Assembly (NCBI GenBank): GCA_964019425.1
Contig: OZ025817.1
Span: 62,001-126,000, forward strand
From: Flectonema sp. DT1601
Lineage: Eukaryota > Euglenozoa > Diplonemea > Diplonemida > Diplonemidae
DNA length: 64,000 bases
Reading direction: 5' to 3'
How positions within the stretch are numbered: position 1 is the stretch's first letter; the number at the start of each line of letters is the position of its first letter. Of the stretch, positions 8,711 through 18,892 are shown piece by piece. A program made the position numbers and the translations under genes. The notes beneath the pieces were generated by a model. It did no database searches, was not told the DNA's origin, and saw nothing but the letters and a program-made list of their open reading frames with translations.

Positions 8711-10387
8711 TCATCGTCTAAAATAAAAATATCCAACAACAGGAACTACAGCAAGTGGAATAATAACAAACAGCAAATGTTGATCAAATTTCAGTACTTT
8801 CCTCCACACAATAGGAGATATTTCTTGCACAGCTGTCGATGGTCTTTCCCAAGCAAAGTCATTAATATCTTGAGGCAGCTTAGCAGAGTTGCACTCTCCT
8901 TCTTTAGCACCCATAGTCAGTCCAGCACCAAATAAAAAATGATAAAAATACTCAAATGCTTCGGAATCAAGCATCGACCACGAAGCTACTGTACTGCATT
9001 CATATGCACGTTCCCAAATACGCTGATCAGTGTTAAGAATCAACTCTTTTGGTACAATGAATTGAGATCCAAAGTAAGGAGTTGGCAGATGATTAATCTC
9101 CAACCTTCCATTACTGATATTACCAAACGCACGATTCCAACAAAACGTAACCGAATATTTAATTTTCTTTCTAACCTGTTCATGGGCTAGTTTTATATTG
9201 TAACGAGTGCCAATCGGAGTGAATCGCTTCGACTGTTTTGCGCATTTCATCGCAAATTCGAGTTCTCTATCGAAAGTATCATGTTCTGCAACAGTAGTAC
9301 CACGAAAACCTTTAATAAATACTATGAAATCAGCAATTGGTTTCTCAGGATCAACCATATATGAGAAGTATCCGGTAGCCTCTCGACACCTTGGGTGGAG
9401 TCGGCCTCCACACATCTGTGGTGATCGAAGCCATACTCGATAACCTTTACGTTGGAGGTATTCAACAGCATTTAAGTCACTCGCGTATTGAGTTCCGACT
9501 ACGATGAGAAAATCTTTTTTGTCGTTTGCAGCAGGAGGTCCCCAGACCCCCATCTGCCCTTCGGTGTAAGGTTTCTGGATTCCAACTAACGCCGAGCTAT
9601 ATTTAGGTTGGCATTGATACTCGTATGGGTTTATCATCTCTGGTTCGAAAAACATGAAATGGAAGACTTGTTCCCAAAAGAACGAATCCGCTGTTTCAAT
9701 ATTCGCATTCATCTCCAACGCATGTTTATAAATATGGATCGGTACCCGATTCATAATGTGAAGAGGAAGAACAAACTGAGCACAGCAATAATGAATTAGA
9801 GCTGGTCCTGTTATTGGTCTCCAATTCCTAAAATGATCATTCCATAACTTAATATAAGGAGGACCAGTTTCTTCCCAATATGTTTTTAATTGAGCGTGAG
9901 TGAGAGACGTATATCGATTTGTTTTGCGAGCACATTCAACAGCTTCGTGTATTAGTTTTGATGGTAAGCCACGTTGGTGAAAAGTATTTGCCTCATGTCC
10001 GTGTAGGAAGACTGTGTGATTTCTAACTGGTTTTGCAGGATCGGTATCCGAAAGGTATAAAAAATATCCCCAGGATTCCCTCACAGCTCTTAAGTTCTCA
10101 TTTGGACATGGTTTATTTCTCCACCATACTACGTATCCCTCATAAGCAAGCCACTCTTTCATTTCTAAATTCTCACCACCGAGAACCACGACAACATCTC
10201 TCGTTCCGTTAGCGAGAGAGAGCCATTTCCCATTTGAATTCTCACCAGTTATTAAATTATCAGCCAACCAGATATTGTTCGGGGAATTCGTCGATAACAA
10301 TCCAAAGCAAATCATACATGATAACAACACTAGTAGTACGACAGTTACTCTTACCCTCGAATTTGGCAACGATACCGAGTCAATCAT
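8711..10387 (-). CDS. tandem DUF3431-like membrane glycosyltransferase-type protein
   Basis: 558 aa. Residues about 12-32 form a signal-anchor or signal peptide, and the last 25 residues form a second hydrophobic span ending in basic residues. Between them are two copies of the same domain. Copy 1 has VVVVLGG, then RAVRESWGYFLYL, then TVFLHGHE. Copy 2 (about residue 290 on) has FLIVVGTQ, then CREATGYFSYM, then FIVFIKGF. The order of blocks (strand, R-E-x-x-x-Y-F/L, VFLxG) matches DUF3431, a family of uncertain, perhaps glycosyltransferase-like, function. Copy 1 keeps the HGH motif and copy 2 does not, so one lobe may be structural. First gene of the minus-strand run from this side. The ATG at 10387 is the natural start. 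Confidence 0.6.
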   Translation of the reverse strand: MIDSVSLPNSRVRVTVVLLVLLSCMICFGLLSTNSPNNIWLADNLITGENSNGKWLSLANGTRDVVVVLGGENLEMKEWLAYEGYVVWWRNKPCPNENLRAVRESWGYFLYLSDTDPAKPVRNHTVFLHGHEANTFHQRGLPSKLIHEAVECARKTNRYTSLTHAQLKTYWEETGPPYIKLWNDHFRNWRPITGPALIHYCCAQFVLPLHIMNRVPIHIYKHALEMNANIETADSFFWEQVFHFMFFEPEMINPYEYQCQPKYSSALVGIQKPYTEGQMGVWGPPAANDKKDFLIVVGTQYASDLNAVEYLQRKGYRVWLRSPQMCGGRLHPRCREATGYFSYMVDPEKPIADFIVFIKGFRGTTVAEHDTFDRELEFAMKCAKQSKRFTPIGTRYNIKLAHEQVRKKIKYSVTFCWNRAFGNISNGRLEINHLPTPYFGSQFIVPKELILNTDQRIWERAYECSTVASWSMLDSEAFEYFYHFLFGAGLTMGAKEGECNSAKLPQDINDFAWERPSTAVQEISPIVWRKVLKFDQHLLFVIIPLAVVPVVGYFYFRR

Positions 10388-10814
10388 GTGCGTTATTGGG
10401 ACGCAGGAAAGGCACTGTTTGATAAATATAATTAAACTACATTACTACAACAAAAAAAACCGACACACACACTGTCGAGCTAAGCTAGTTCTGAAATGAT
10501 GAATAAGAAAGTAATTTACAATAACGTAAACAACAACAGTGAAGAGAATTTAGTGTAAGTTAGGTTTTTTTTATGTCCACATGAAGTCGGAATATTTCAG
10601 ACTTTTGATGACAGTAATACCAGCAGAGATTATTTATAAGTTATTTAAAAAAAAAAAACGGGGAACGAAGCCCCTGTCTTGTATTCAAGAATTTCAGGAC
10701 GGAGAATACCTCAGCCTCAACTGACGTCAGAAGGAAATTTGCTCTCAGTACCCTCATGCTGTCACACCTGTTATCTGACAGGAGAGTGCTGCAGCTTCCA
10801 CTTGAGCAGTACTA

Positions 10815-10845
<31 letters not shown>

Positions 10846-10980
10846 CCATTCCTGAAACATTTGTTTAGATCCAACATCTCAGTAACATTTACGACGCATT
10901 AACAGTTTAAAACATTTACCCAATAGTACAGTGACTATGGTAAAATGTTATGACTTTTTTTTTTATAAAGGAAAAATATT

Positions 10981-11093
10981 CAAGTAGGGGGGTTAACTGT
11001 TCGAGTTTGTACGTAAAATACAAATGTTTTGTATCATAGACAACATAACGATAATTTAACATTAGTTCTGAGATACAGTGACTAAGGGTAATG
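10981..11093. repeat. GATACAGTGA-family repeat, subtype 1
   Basis: GGGTTAACTGTTCGAGTTTG through GAGATACAGTGACTAAGGG. Close copies lie at 45815-45923 and 46112-46216, with more distant ones at 11214, 22468, 46618 and 49213. Confidence 0.7.
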
Positions 11094-11213
11094 TTAGTGT
11101 AGGTATACACTCTGCGATTGACGTAAATACTTTACATTATAATAAATGTTTCTAACTTAGCTGCATACACATCTCTTTTTCCGTGTTGTCATTCAGTGCA
11201 TTACGGAATCGAG

Positions 11214-11395
11214 TTATTCAATTTTGAATTAATCGTGAGCCCTGATACAGTGACTAGGTGTGATGCTTAACTTAGCCTTTTAAAGTAACTACTTAGGTTT
11301 CGAGAGTAATCCATATACCTCTTACCTCTATTCTCTCATCATCAGTATGGTGTAGAAGTAAGTCAATCATCTGTTGTGACTGAAGCATCTTAGTT
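11214..11395. repeat. GATACAGTGA-family repeat, long subtype
   Basis: Shares TGATGCTTAACTTAG, TTTAGGTTTCGAGAGTAATC and CATCATCAGTxTGG blocks with 22468-22680, extending about 100 bases past the core found in the other copies. Confidence 0.7.
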
Positions 11396-11798
11396 AGCAA
11401 GACAAGAAAAATTCTCAAGTAGAGGGGGCATCGAACTTGAGAGGATAAATATTTTACGAAAAACAGGGTTTGGGTGTAGACAAACCAACAAGCAGGCTTA
11501 CGGAAATCAAATTGAAGAAAAAAAAACTACATTTGATTTTTACCTTTCCATTGAAATGTTTATTATAAAGAAATCGATGAAAAGGTACCAAATACTAACT
11601 ATGACATATTCAAACCTATTTCAAATAGTCTGCTTGACTGTAAGAACATTTTCATATTAGCACCTCTTGCAGTTGGTTTTTAAAGAACAAATAAAAAAAA
11701 AACCAGAAAAAAGAGAGAAAGAAAAGAGATAAATAATCTCTTTAACCAAAAGGTTTGATAACTACACTGTTTTCAATATAACACCAACCACCGATATA

Positions 11799-12764
11799 TC
11801 AAAGAATTGTACAACACCCGCTGGTCTTCTTAAAACCAGCTTCTGTTAACGCATCTGGGATGCTGCGAACGACATCAGAAAACATTTCATTGAGGACTCT
11901 CTCACCCTCCTCAGTAGTAAAAGACAACACGTTAAGGGTTTTTAGCAATCCGCGTGCCAATGCATCAGGAGAATGTGATCTGTAGTATGCAACAAAACTG
12001 AGAGCTTCGTCTCCCTCAAGAAGGTTTGGGTCGTTGGAAGGAAGTTTAAGTTCACGATAAGCTGATACCAGTTCCTTGCAAAACATATCGGCTTCACTAA
12101 CAATTGAAGACATACGTGGGTCTAGTCGAGGTTGTTTAGAAAACGGTTTCTTAAATGTCAGAGCGATTGTTAGTGATTCTGGTTCAGATACATCGTAGCC
12201 GACAGCTAAAATTGATTTTTTAATAGCTTCAAACATTCCTTTTTCAGAAACACTAATCTCAACATCCATAATGAGTTGTTCTGGTTTGCTGTAGACTCCT
12301 AATCTGAATCCAGTTAGCCACCAGTGAGCTTTTGAAAATCTGGTGAAGACTTCACCCCCGTCCCTTCTTAGGGTCATCTTAAGGGAGAGTAGGTCGGAAT
12401 CTGATGCCGCGTGTAAAAAAATAGAATTTTGTGAATCATGAGGTCGACGACCGATGGTGTTATCCAGTTCGTGTCTTCTTTTAATTATGTTGTAGACACC
12501 AATCTCACATCCAGTGTGAGTTCCATATTGTCCTTTCCAAAGTTCAATCATCCACTCTTTTTTATTATACTCAAAGAAGAAAGGCTCACAATCAATAACT
12601 GCACTAATTGCTATTGGAGCAGCAACGTCATAGGCATAACAATATCCATATCCTCTCTGCCATGCGTCCATTCGAGTTGTCATGCAGTCCTGCTCAGCGT
12701 CGTATGTGAAACCACATCTTTCAATGAGTTTCGCCGCATTGCTTTTAGCTTTCCACTCTGGCAT
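11799..12764 (-). CDS. DUF4474-like protein with CaaX-type tail
   Basis: 321 aa from the ATG at 12764. Upstream, a TTATTGCTTCTTCAG acceptor sits 27 bases before this ATG, so I take it as a trans-splice site; the open frame beyond it is untranslated or intronic. Residues about 55-100 carry the DUF4474 signature (FFFEYNKKEWMIELWKGQYG followed by a GCEIGVYN block). The rest has alternating hydrophobic strands. The last four residues, CTIL, preceded by another cysteine, fit a CaaX prenylation box with leucine last (geranylgeranyl type), so membrane attachment is plausible. The family is known mainly from bacteria and some protists and its biochemical role is not established. Confidence 0.7.
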   Translation of the reverse strand: MPEWKAKSNAAKLIERCGFTYDAEQDCMTTRMDAWQRGYGYCYAYDVAAPIAISAVIDCEPFFFEYNKKEWMIELWKGQYGTHTGCEIGVYNIIKRRHELDNTIGRRPHDSQNSIFLHAASDSDLLSLKMTLRRDGGEVFTRFSKAHWWLTGFRLGVYSKPEQLIMDVEISVSEKGMFEAIKKSILAVGYDVSEPESLTIALTFKKPFSKQPRLDPRMSSIVSEADMFCKELVSAYRELKLPSNDPNLLEGDEALSFVAYYRSHSPDALARGLLKTLNVLSFTTEEGERVLNEMFSDVVRSIPDALTEAGFKKTSGCCTIL

Positions 12765-12803
12765 CAGGTTGAGTGTTTTTAACCAAACAGCCTGAAGAAG
12801 CAA

Positions 12804-13379
12804 TAAATTTAATTTTTATATATAAAAAAAAAAAACTCGCAACACGATAACTTCGATCGCATACTTGGTGTGTATCTTTTCTGATGGTAGTCAGAAAGAC
12901 AGCACCGCCCCCCCTTTTTTTTTTTTTTTTTTTAATTTTTTCGTTCTGAGAACTTCTCGAATGGTCGGCTCAAAATTTAAAAAAGAAAAAAAAAGAAGAA
13001 ATAGAACACTTCGCTAATAATTGACACACATTTTATTTATTGTTTGCGCACAACTGCAAACAATCTTACAAAGTAAAACATGTTAGTGTCACGGCCGCCA
13101 CAATTCTCTTTTTCGCTTGTGAACCTTGACTTCGAGATGGAAGGGTAATTTGATACTGCATTTTCAAGCTCAAAGGAACAACAATTTCTCCGACAATCTT
13201 GACTGTCAGCGGCAGCGTAGTAAATGACTGCAGATAATGGAAGGGGAAAAAAACAATAATAATACTAATGAACTTTTTATGTCGGAACAAAACAACACGA
13301 GATAACTTATGTTTTGGTCTCTGTGCAGTACTCAAACATGAAAGTGAGAGGTGTCAAAGTACTACTAAACATCAATTAA
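12804..13379. other. intergenic, no gene seen
   Basis: Holds the repeat at 12990-13130 and a good minus-strand acceptor (pyrimidine run then CTGCAG, near 13228-13231), but the frame after it (to 13066) is only about 54 codons and is unlike any family I know. Confidence 0.45.
12990..13130. repeat. dispersed short repeat, copy 2
   Basis: Same block order as 77-200: GAACACTTCGCT, TTTATTTATTGTTTGCGCACAAC and GCCGCCACAATTCTCTTT. It overlaps a minus-strand frame (13066-13335), which argues against that frame being a gene. Confidence 0.5.
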
Positions 13380-14720
13380 TTACTTTTGTTCTGTTCTCTT
13401 CCATCCACAGAGGTAGTCTTCTAGAACGTAAAGAGCTGTTGGGTTGAAATGATCAACCTGAACAGCATAAGGAGACTCCTCATGAGATACAACAGGAACT
13501 GAGAAAGCACCCAATTGAATTACTTCCTTAGTGAAAGTATCAACTGATGACCCAGAATCTTGATGTGGTAATGATGATGATGAAGAAGACCAGAATTGAT
13601 TATAAACAGCTAACGTTGCCTCAGGATTAGATGCGAGGTACTCTGATACTCCAGTCACATCCTCAACAGGCTTTCTGTCGAATGGTGATTTCTGTACCTT
13701 CTCTTGAAGGGGTTTCGGGACTCCAAAGAAGTCAGCCCATTTCTGAACCTCACCTTCCATGTATTTAATTTTGTTTGGAAATTCTGCTTCTGTACAACCC
13801 GGGTGAATACCATGTTTTTCTTGAATCTTTGATATGTCAACAGGTTTTAAGATTACCTTTATTCCATGTTTTTCTTTTAATCTTAACATCTCAGATACAA
13901 CAAAGTAAGACCAAACAGATCGAATGTCGTGGTACACGGTCACGGTTTGGTCTCTTGAAATATTAAAATTATCCGGAGCGACTCGAAGATTCAAATTCTT
14001 CTCAATCTCATGTCTGCCCACTTCCGGTTGCAAGAATTTGTACAGAATTGGAAGGCGATCGACTCCGAAAAATAACTCTCTTGCGGAACCGAACTTGGCA
14101 ACGTATGTAGGGGTTCCAAATACTCCTTCCTTTAGAAGGGCGTTGTCGGTGTCGGTAGCCAGTTGTTGTTTAGTTTCTGGGGTGATTTCGGTGTCGATTT
14201 TCTGGAGGTAATCGGCGGCCATTTGCTGTGATATGTTCAAATTCTTGTCGTGATACATTTCGTGGACATCGAAACACGCGTCTCTTGCGAAGGAATTTCC
14301 CTTCATCTTTGCAGCAGTACATATTCTCATCGCGTGAATTGCTGGAGCCCCAGCTGCTAATGGACGAGTGACATTAGTAAGACCCTCTCTTTCATTTTGC
14401 ATTTGAATGATTGCTGGAAAACCTTGAAATTTTCCAACCTTTGTATTCTTACCAGCCTTAATCCTTAAAGACCACGGTACTGGTCCGTATTGCGTAAATT
14501 TTCCCAACTTGGTGTCAACTGTGTAGCTAATCTGCGGCATAATCTTTTTAAATAATCCCCCCAATAGAAACGGTTGATAGACAACTTCGGATCCAGTTTG
14601 CTTAGCGACTCCCTCAAGCTGGTGATGAGCTCTGTACGAATTAATTGAACTGACGTCAAAGAAGAAATGTATTTCTGGTCTACTTTGAAGGTGAGAACGC
14701 AGAACATCAACTCTCTTCAT
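13380..14720 (-). CDS. double GST-kappa/DsbA-like thioredoxin-fold protein
   Basis: 446 aa. Domain 1 (about residues 14-225) opens with IHFFFDVSSINSYRA, the FD-x-S-x-x-S-Y active-site loop of GST kappa and 2-hydroxychromene-2-carboxylate isomerases. It contains the helical insert and a cis-proline loop, EGVFGTPTYV. Domain 2 (about 255-440) repeats the plan with YHDIRSVWSYF and an LGAFSVPVV loop. Members use glutathione as cofactor or co-substrate. Two fused copies are unusual; the second lacks the FD-x-S consensus and may be regulatory. Upstream, TTTTTTTTTTTTCAG lies about 35 bases before the ATG, one of the clearest trans-splice acceptor candidates here. A run of serines near residue 385 is a low-complexity insert. 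Confidence 0.75.
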   Translation of the reverse strand: MKRVDVLRSHLQSRPEIHFFFDVSSINSYRAHHQLEGVAKQTGSEVVYQPFLLGGLFKKIMPQISYTVDTKLGKFTQYGPVPWSLRIKAGKNTKVGKFQGFPAIIQMQNEREGLTNVTRPLAAGAPAIHAMRICTAAKMKGNSFARDACFDVHEMYHDKNLNISQQMAADYLQKIDTEITPETKQQLATDTDNALLKEGVFGTPTYVAKFGSARELFFGVDRLPILYKFLQPEVGRHEIEKNLNLRVAPDNFNISRDQTVTVYHDIRSVWSYFVVSEMLRLKEKHGIKVILKPVDISKIQEKHGIHPGCTEAEFPNKIKYMEGEVQKWADFFGVPKPLQEKVQKSPFDRKPVEDVTGVSEYLASNPEATLAVYNQFWSSSSSSLPHQDSGSSVDTFTKEVIQLGAFSVPVVSHEESPYAVQVDHFNPTALYVLEDYLCGWKRTEQK

Positions 14721-14979
14721 TTTTTTTTTTTTTTTTTATTATTATTGTTATCTGAAAAAAAAAAAAACTTTATTTAAAAAAAAAAAATTTGTTCTCACAG
14801 AAATATATTTTTAATAACCTGAAATCCAAATAAAAAAAAAGAACCTGACCAATAGTGGATGGGGAAAGAAGAGAATTAATACGTAAAAAAAAAAAAAAAA
14901 AAAAAAAACCAACACACAAGTATAAAAAAAACTACAAAAAAAAAAAAAAAAATATCATTATAATCTATTATAAGCAAGC

Positions 14980-15010
<31 letters not shown>

Positions 15011-15020
15011 TCCCGCAACT
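14721..15020. other. intergenic poly(A)/poly(T) region
   Basis: Carries the acceptor of the gene at 13380-14720, then repeated A runs (14885-14907, 14935-14951) followed by a T run (14984-15011). No gene. Confidence 0.5.
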
Positions 15021-15809
15021 CTACACGAAAACAAACATCATAACAAACAGTAATAAAGTGATTGATAACAACTTGTTGTCTACAGAATTACCAGCATTGT
15101 AACAGGGAAGACCATCAACTTTTTCACGTTGGTGTGCAGCAGAACAGAATTCTTGTTCAGTAGCGGCTGTAATTACGTAATTGCCATCTATTTTTTTAGT
15201 TCCCTTACATTGCTTGTAAATATATCCACAGGCTTCTGTACAGATTGCGATTGACATGCATTTTGCATTGGGAGCGTAGTTTAGGTAACGTTCTTCACCA
15301 AAAATAGTAAACAAACTGGATTCGGGAGAACACTTTCCACACTCTTGGAAGTGAGCTATTGTTATGAAGCAACTCCAGTCAGAGCTTCCAGATACCTGTC
15401 GTGAGTTGTTTGTTTGATTGTTGTTGTTTTTTTAATTCTCGCAGGTTTAGACAAAAAAAAAGAAAAAAGTTCACATACACTAATATTCTTCAGCAGTTCA
15501 ATTTCATCCTTTTTTTCACAGCAGGTATCCGCTCGAAAAGGACACCAACGACACTCATAACACTGTTTTTTTTTTTTGTTTTTTTGTTTTTTTTGCTTCC
15601 CTGCTGATCCATAAATGATTCCTTGCGAAAGAACAACAACATACATAACGCTTATCTGCGACTATTTCACCTGTTGAATTATCTGCCCAACCAGCAAAAG
15701 GGCACTCTGGATACTTTGTAGGTTCTTCACACTGTTGTGAGACACACATCGGCAACACCAACATTAGTAGTGCCGCCGTTAGTGCGGCGCTGTAATCATA
15801 ATTACGCAT
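15021..15809 (-). CDS. secreted, probably GPI-anchored, folate-receptor-like cysteine-rich protein (three exons)
   Basis: Three exons: 15809-15645, 15562-15479 and 15395-15021, giving 207 aa. Both introns are GT-AG with GTATGT donors (intron 1 at 15644, intron 2 at 15478) and CAG acceptors, and both lie in phase 0. Residues 1-24 form a signal peptide. The mature part has about 18 cysteines in a pattern (CYECRWCPF, DTCCEKK, ECGKCSPES, CTEACGYIYKQC, then FC) resembling folate-receptor-family domains, in which paired cysteines bridge a ligand-binding fold. The C-terminal 20 residues are hydrophobic after a small-residue site (NAGNS), as in GPI signals. Likely a cell-surface binding protein; the ligand is unknown and the family call is tentative. 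Confidence 0.65.
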
Positions 15810-17436
15810 GTTGGAACCTTTCCTCCTGTTGGAACCTTTCCTCCTGTTTGAATAGAATGATTGACAACTAAAACACGATCCGTTTTCTTTGAATATAACA
15901 AAAAAGTATTGAGCTAACTGCTCAATCAGAGATCCGCTACTACTGAAGAGTCTCTTTACGAAGAAAGCAGAAAAAGAAATGAGTTTTTATTTACTCCAAT
16001 TCTGTAGCGACCGGAATATTTAAAAAAAAAAAACACGGGGCTGTCGGCAAGATCCTGACGGCTGGCACTCGAGTTCACACAACGAGGGAGGGTGGTGGTT
16101 TGACAAACGTAGAAGAAAGAAAAACAGTAATAAACTTTTCAAAACAAGGTTAAACCTGAGAATTATGACAGAAGATTCAAGTTTTTTCATTTTAGAATAG
16201 CTTGGCTAACAATGCAAAAGACAATATAATATTATATAACTACCACTTCGTACATAACAAAGAAAATAATGTCAAGTACGAGTACCGCAAGCAACAGATG
16301 TGTTTTCCCTTTTTTTTTTTTTTTGATTCTCGTGTTCGATTATTTATAAGTTTGTATTTGCTGACACTCGAGATTGTTAACAACAATACAACGAAAGGAA
16401 AACTTGATACCGCAATCAAATATAAAGCAAAGTTGAAACTGACTATAAAACTAAATTAAGGTTCGGCCAAATCTCCGATTGCAATATAAAAAGAACCAAC
16501 GGTTGGTATCGATAAAATCCCGTGCTCCCCCATGCGGGAAAATAAGTAATAATAAAACACACAAAATACATAATCTCAGACTCAACTCATAGATAGAAAG
16601 ACAAGTATTAGAGCTACGAGACAACAGCAACGTAAGTAGACCCAATCTCGGTACGACTGTTGGGCATCTTAAACTATTTGAGGTCATTTACCCAACTCAC
16701 TAGAAGAAATATTAATACCAAAAAAATTAATGAGCGAAACACAAAACATAAAACAATCACATGTCTGCGTACTCCTTTGACGACGAGACCCAACTAATTG
16801 TTAAATTAAGTTCTTAAATAAAAATCGTAAATTGATGGTAATAATAATATTAAAAAAAGAGAAATCGAAATGGGAAAAAAAAAAAAAAAAAAAACACATT
16901 TTTTATGAAACAGATTGCTGAACAGAACATCAACATGACTCACTTACTCATGTCTGTGATCCACTCTATGCTGAGCCATTCTTTAAGCAGCCGAGTGGAT
17001 TCCAATGAGAGGCGCATATTGATGCTTTAACAATCTCATTGTCTGTTTTTACACGCACGTTAGCTTTCTACTCGTAGTTGCTTATCCTTTGATTTTGATG
17101 AATGTACTCACAGGTTTGGTAGCTGAGTGGATTCGAATGAGAGACGATCATTGAAATTAAAAAACACACGCGTGGTATTGCTACTGTCTGTTAGGTTTGA
17201 AGTAATTTATCATTTTACCAGACGAGTAACCAATACATGTTTTAATTCAAATAGTAGTTTTTGTTACTACCAACGACAGAACAACTCTCAATTAACCAGA
17301 AGAAATACTAAAAAAATTAATGAGCGAAACACTTACTCCTTTGACGACGAGACCCAACTGATTGTTAAATTAACATCTTAAATAAAAACCATTAAAGAAA
17401 TACTCCTATGAAACAGATTACTACAGTTATTCGTGT
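15810..17436. other. intergenic with degenerate copies of the next gene's 3' end
   Basis: No intact gene. About 16949-17020 copies the last codons of the gene at 17437-18621 (CCACTCTATGCTGAGCCATT, GAGTGGATTCCAATGAGAGG). A second, shorter trace is at 17110-17145. A downstream block (AAAAAATTAATGAGCGAAAC ... TTTGACGACGAGACCCAACT) occurs at 16720-16810 and again at 17306-17375, so a unit of roughly 0.5-0.6 kb was tandemly duplicated and then decayed. Confidence 0.65.
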
Positions 17437-18621
17437 CTATGCTCCACTCTGTTCAGGTATAAACCGTTGAAGCATATTGAGCCATTCTTCAAGTATCTGA
17501 GTGGATTCAAACGCAATGTTGTAAGAGGCAGACATAGAAGTTAATTTTAAAACAGTTTTCCAACTCGAATCATCGTCTCCTATTTTATAAACGCATGCTT
17601 TGTCTGCTTGTTTTGGTGGAGGAACGACATTCAACTCCATCGACCGAAAGGTTGTCAGATCAAGAGAACCTCTCAAGCGTTCATTCTCACCAATAAAATC
17701 AATTCGATATTCAGAAAGAGTCAGTCTCATCACTCGGGGTCTCCAAATCTTTAAGAAATCACTTTGTTTTAGAACAACTGTTTCATAAGAATCACAAACA
17801 TCTTCAACACGAGGAGTTTGAAATACCGGAGACCATTTCTTAGAAGCTCTGTGAAGGAGAGTAGCGTCTTTAACACACCAGTTGATAAATATTCGTTGTT
17901 TATCTCTCCATTCATCTTCTTCTTCTTTACTAAGAATCATTCTGTTAGCAATCTCTTCTGTTTCACATTGAGGAGCGTTGTGTAGGATATACTGAGCTTC
18001 TTGAAGTTGTTGTAATGCCTGTTGTTCCATCCACTGTGATTGTTCCTTTTCACGTTCTAATATTTGTTCTTCGCTTGCTAGATGACTGTGAACAGCATCT
18101 ATTTCTCTTTTAATGGTTTCGTGCATGTATAACTTTCCAGTTTTGTAGTGTTGGAGGGCTCCGATTAGATTTTTTCGCTCGGATTCCAACTCTGTTGTTT
18201 CCTGAGTGAGGGTAGCGATTTGCTCGTTTTTGTCTTCTAATTCATCCTCAAGGTTATGAATTTTATTAAGAAGACCCATTCCAGTCTCAGCACATTGCAG
18301 AGTAGATTCTTCTGCTTGTTGAACTTGTTCTCGTAATTTCTTTATCGTTGCGAGTAGCATGGCTGGGGTCTGCATTTCTTCAGGTAACGTATGTTGTTCT
18401 CCAACACCCATTCTCGCTGTTCTTGCAGTACCGATGCTCATCCTAGCTGAGCAGAGAGCGTCTCTCGCAGTTCGAATTAGTTCTCCTCCGTCAGCGTTCA
18501 TAAAGATTCCACTCATCCTCAGCTTTGGAACAATGAGAGTCATTTCATTTTGTCTTGGTGACATTCCTCCCTGACTCCCACTAAATGATCCTTTTAGTGT
18601 TCCATTTAAATTTATATTCAT
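17437..18621 (-). CDS. coiled-coil protein with C-terminal PH-like domain
   Basis: 394 aa. Residues about 25-85 are basic and low in structure, with repeated SARMSIGTARTARMG-type motifs. Residues about 90-225 are strongly heptad-like (LEDELEDKNEQIATLTQETTELE region) and should form a coiled coil. From about 285 to 390 there is an alternating strand pattern ending in SYNIAFESTQILEEWLNMLQ, the strand-then-amphipathic-helix ending typical of PH domains, where the tryptophan in EEW is conserved. It probably binds membranes or a partner and dimerises. Pyrimidine-rich acceptors (CTATTCTTTCAG and CTAATTCAG) lie within 25 bases of the ATG. Its 3' end has been partly duplicated downstream. Confidence 0.65.
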   Translation of the reverse strand: MNINLNGTLKGSFSGSQGGMSPRQNEMTLIVPKLRMSGIFMNADGGELIRTARDALCSARMSIGTARTARMGVGEQHTLPEEMQTPAMLLATIKKLREQVQQAEESTLQCAETGMGLLNKIHNLEDELEDKNEQIATLTQETTELESERKNLIGALQHYKTGKLYMHETIKREIDAVHSHLASEEQILEREKEQSQWMEQQALQQLQEAQYILHNAPQCETEEIANRMILSKEEEDEWRDKQRIFINWCVKDATLLHRASKKWSPVFQTPRVEDVCDSYETVVLKQSDFLKIWRPRVMRLTLSEYRIDFIGENERLRGSLDLTTFRSMELNVVPPPKQADKACVYKIGDDDSSWKTVLKLTSMSASYNIAFESTQILEEWLNMLQRFIPEQSGA

Positions 18622-18860
18622 TTAGACCTGAATTAGAGATGTGACTGAAAGAATAGAAAAACTGACAGAAGATTAAACTCACATGGACAGCCATTACAAT
18701 GCAAGGGTTCTCTTTTGGGGGGTGAAATGTAATATACTTTTTGAAATACTATTTTAGTTCACACATGTAGTGAAATGATAAAATAATTTCACTCACAGAA
18801 ACTTCCGTACGACAGATTTACTGGCTTCGTTCCTCAAAGGCAACAACACCATCTGACACC

Positions 18861-18892
<32 letters not shown>

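Larger units (their letters stand above)
10388..11798. other. intergenic with two members of the GATACAGTGA repeat family
   Basis: No gene seen. A poly(A)-to-poly(T) bracketed segment lies at 10640-10836, and two diverged copies of a dispersed repeat lie at 10981-11093 and 11214-11395. Confidence 0.5.

Noticed and set aside
12765-12803. N-terminal extension of the DUF4474-like protein
   Set aside because: Begins at TTG and contains the splice acceptor; the first ATG lies at 12764.
13066-13335. possible small gene or exon after an acceptor-like site
   Set aside because: Its 3' half overlaps a dispersed repeat and there is no ATG near the acceptor.
16451-16687. 78-codon minus-strand frame with hydrophobic stretch
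   Set aside because: Low-complexity AT-rich reading, no acceptor or family support.
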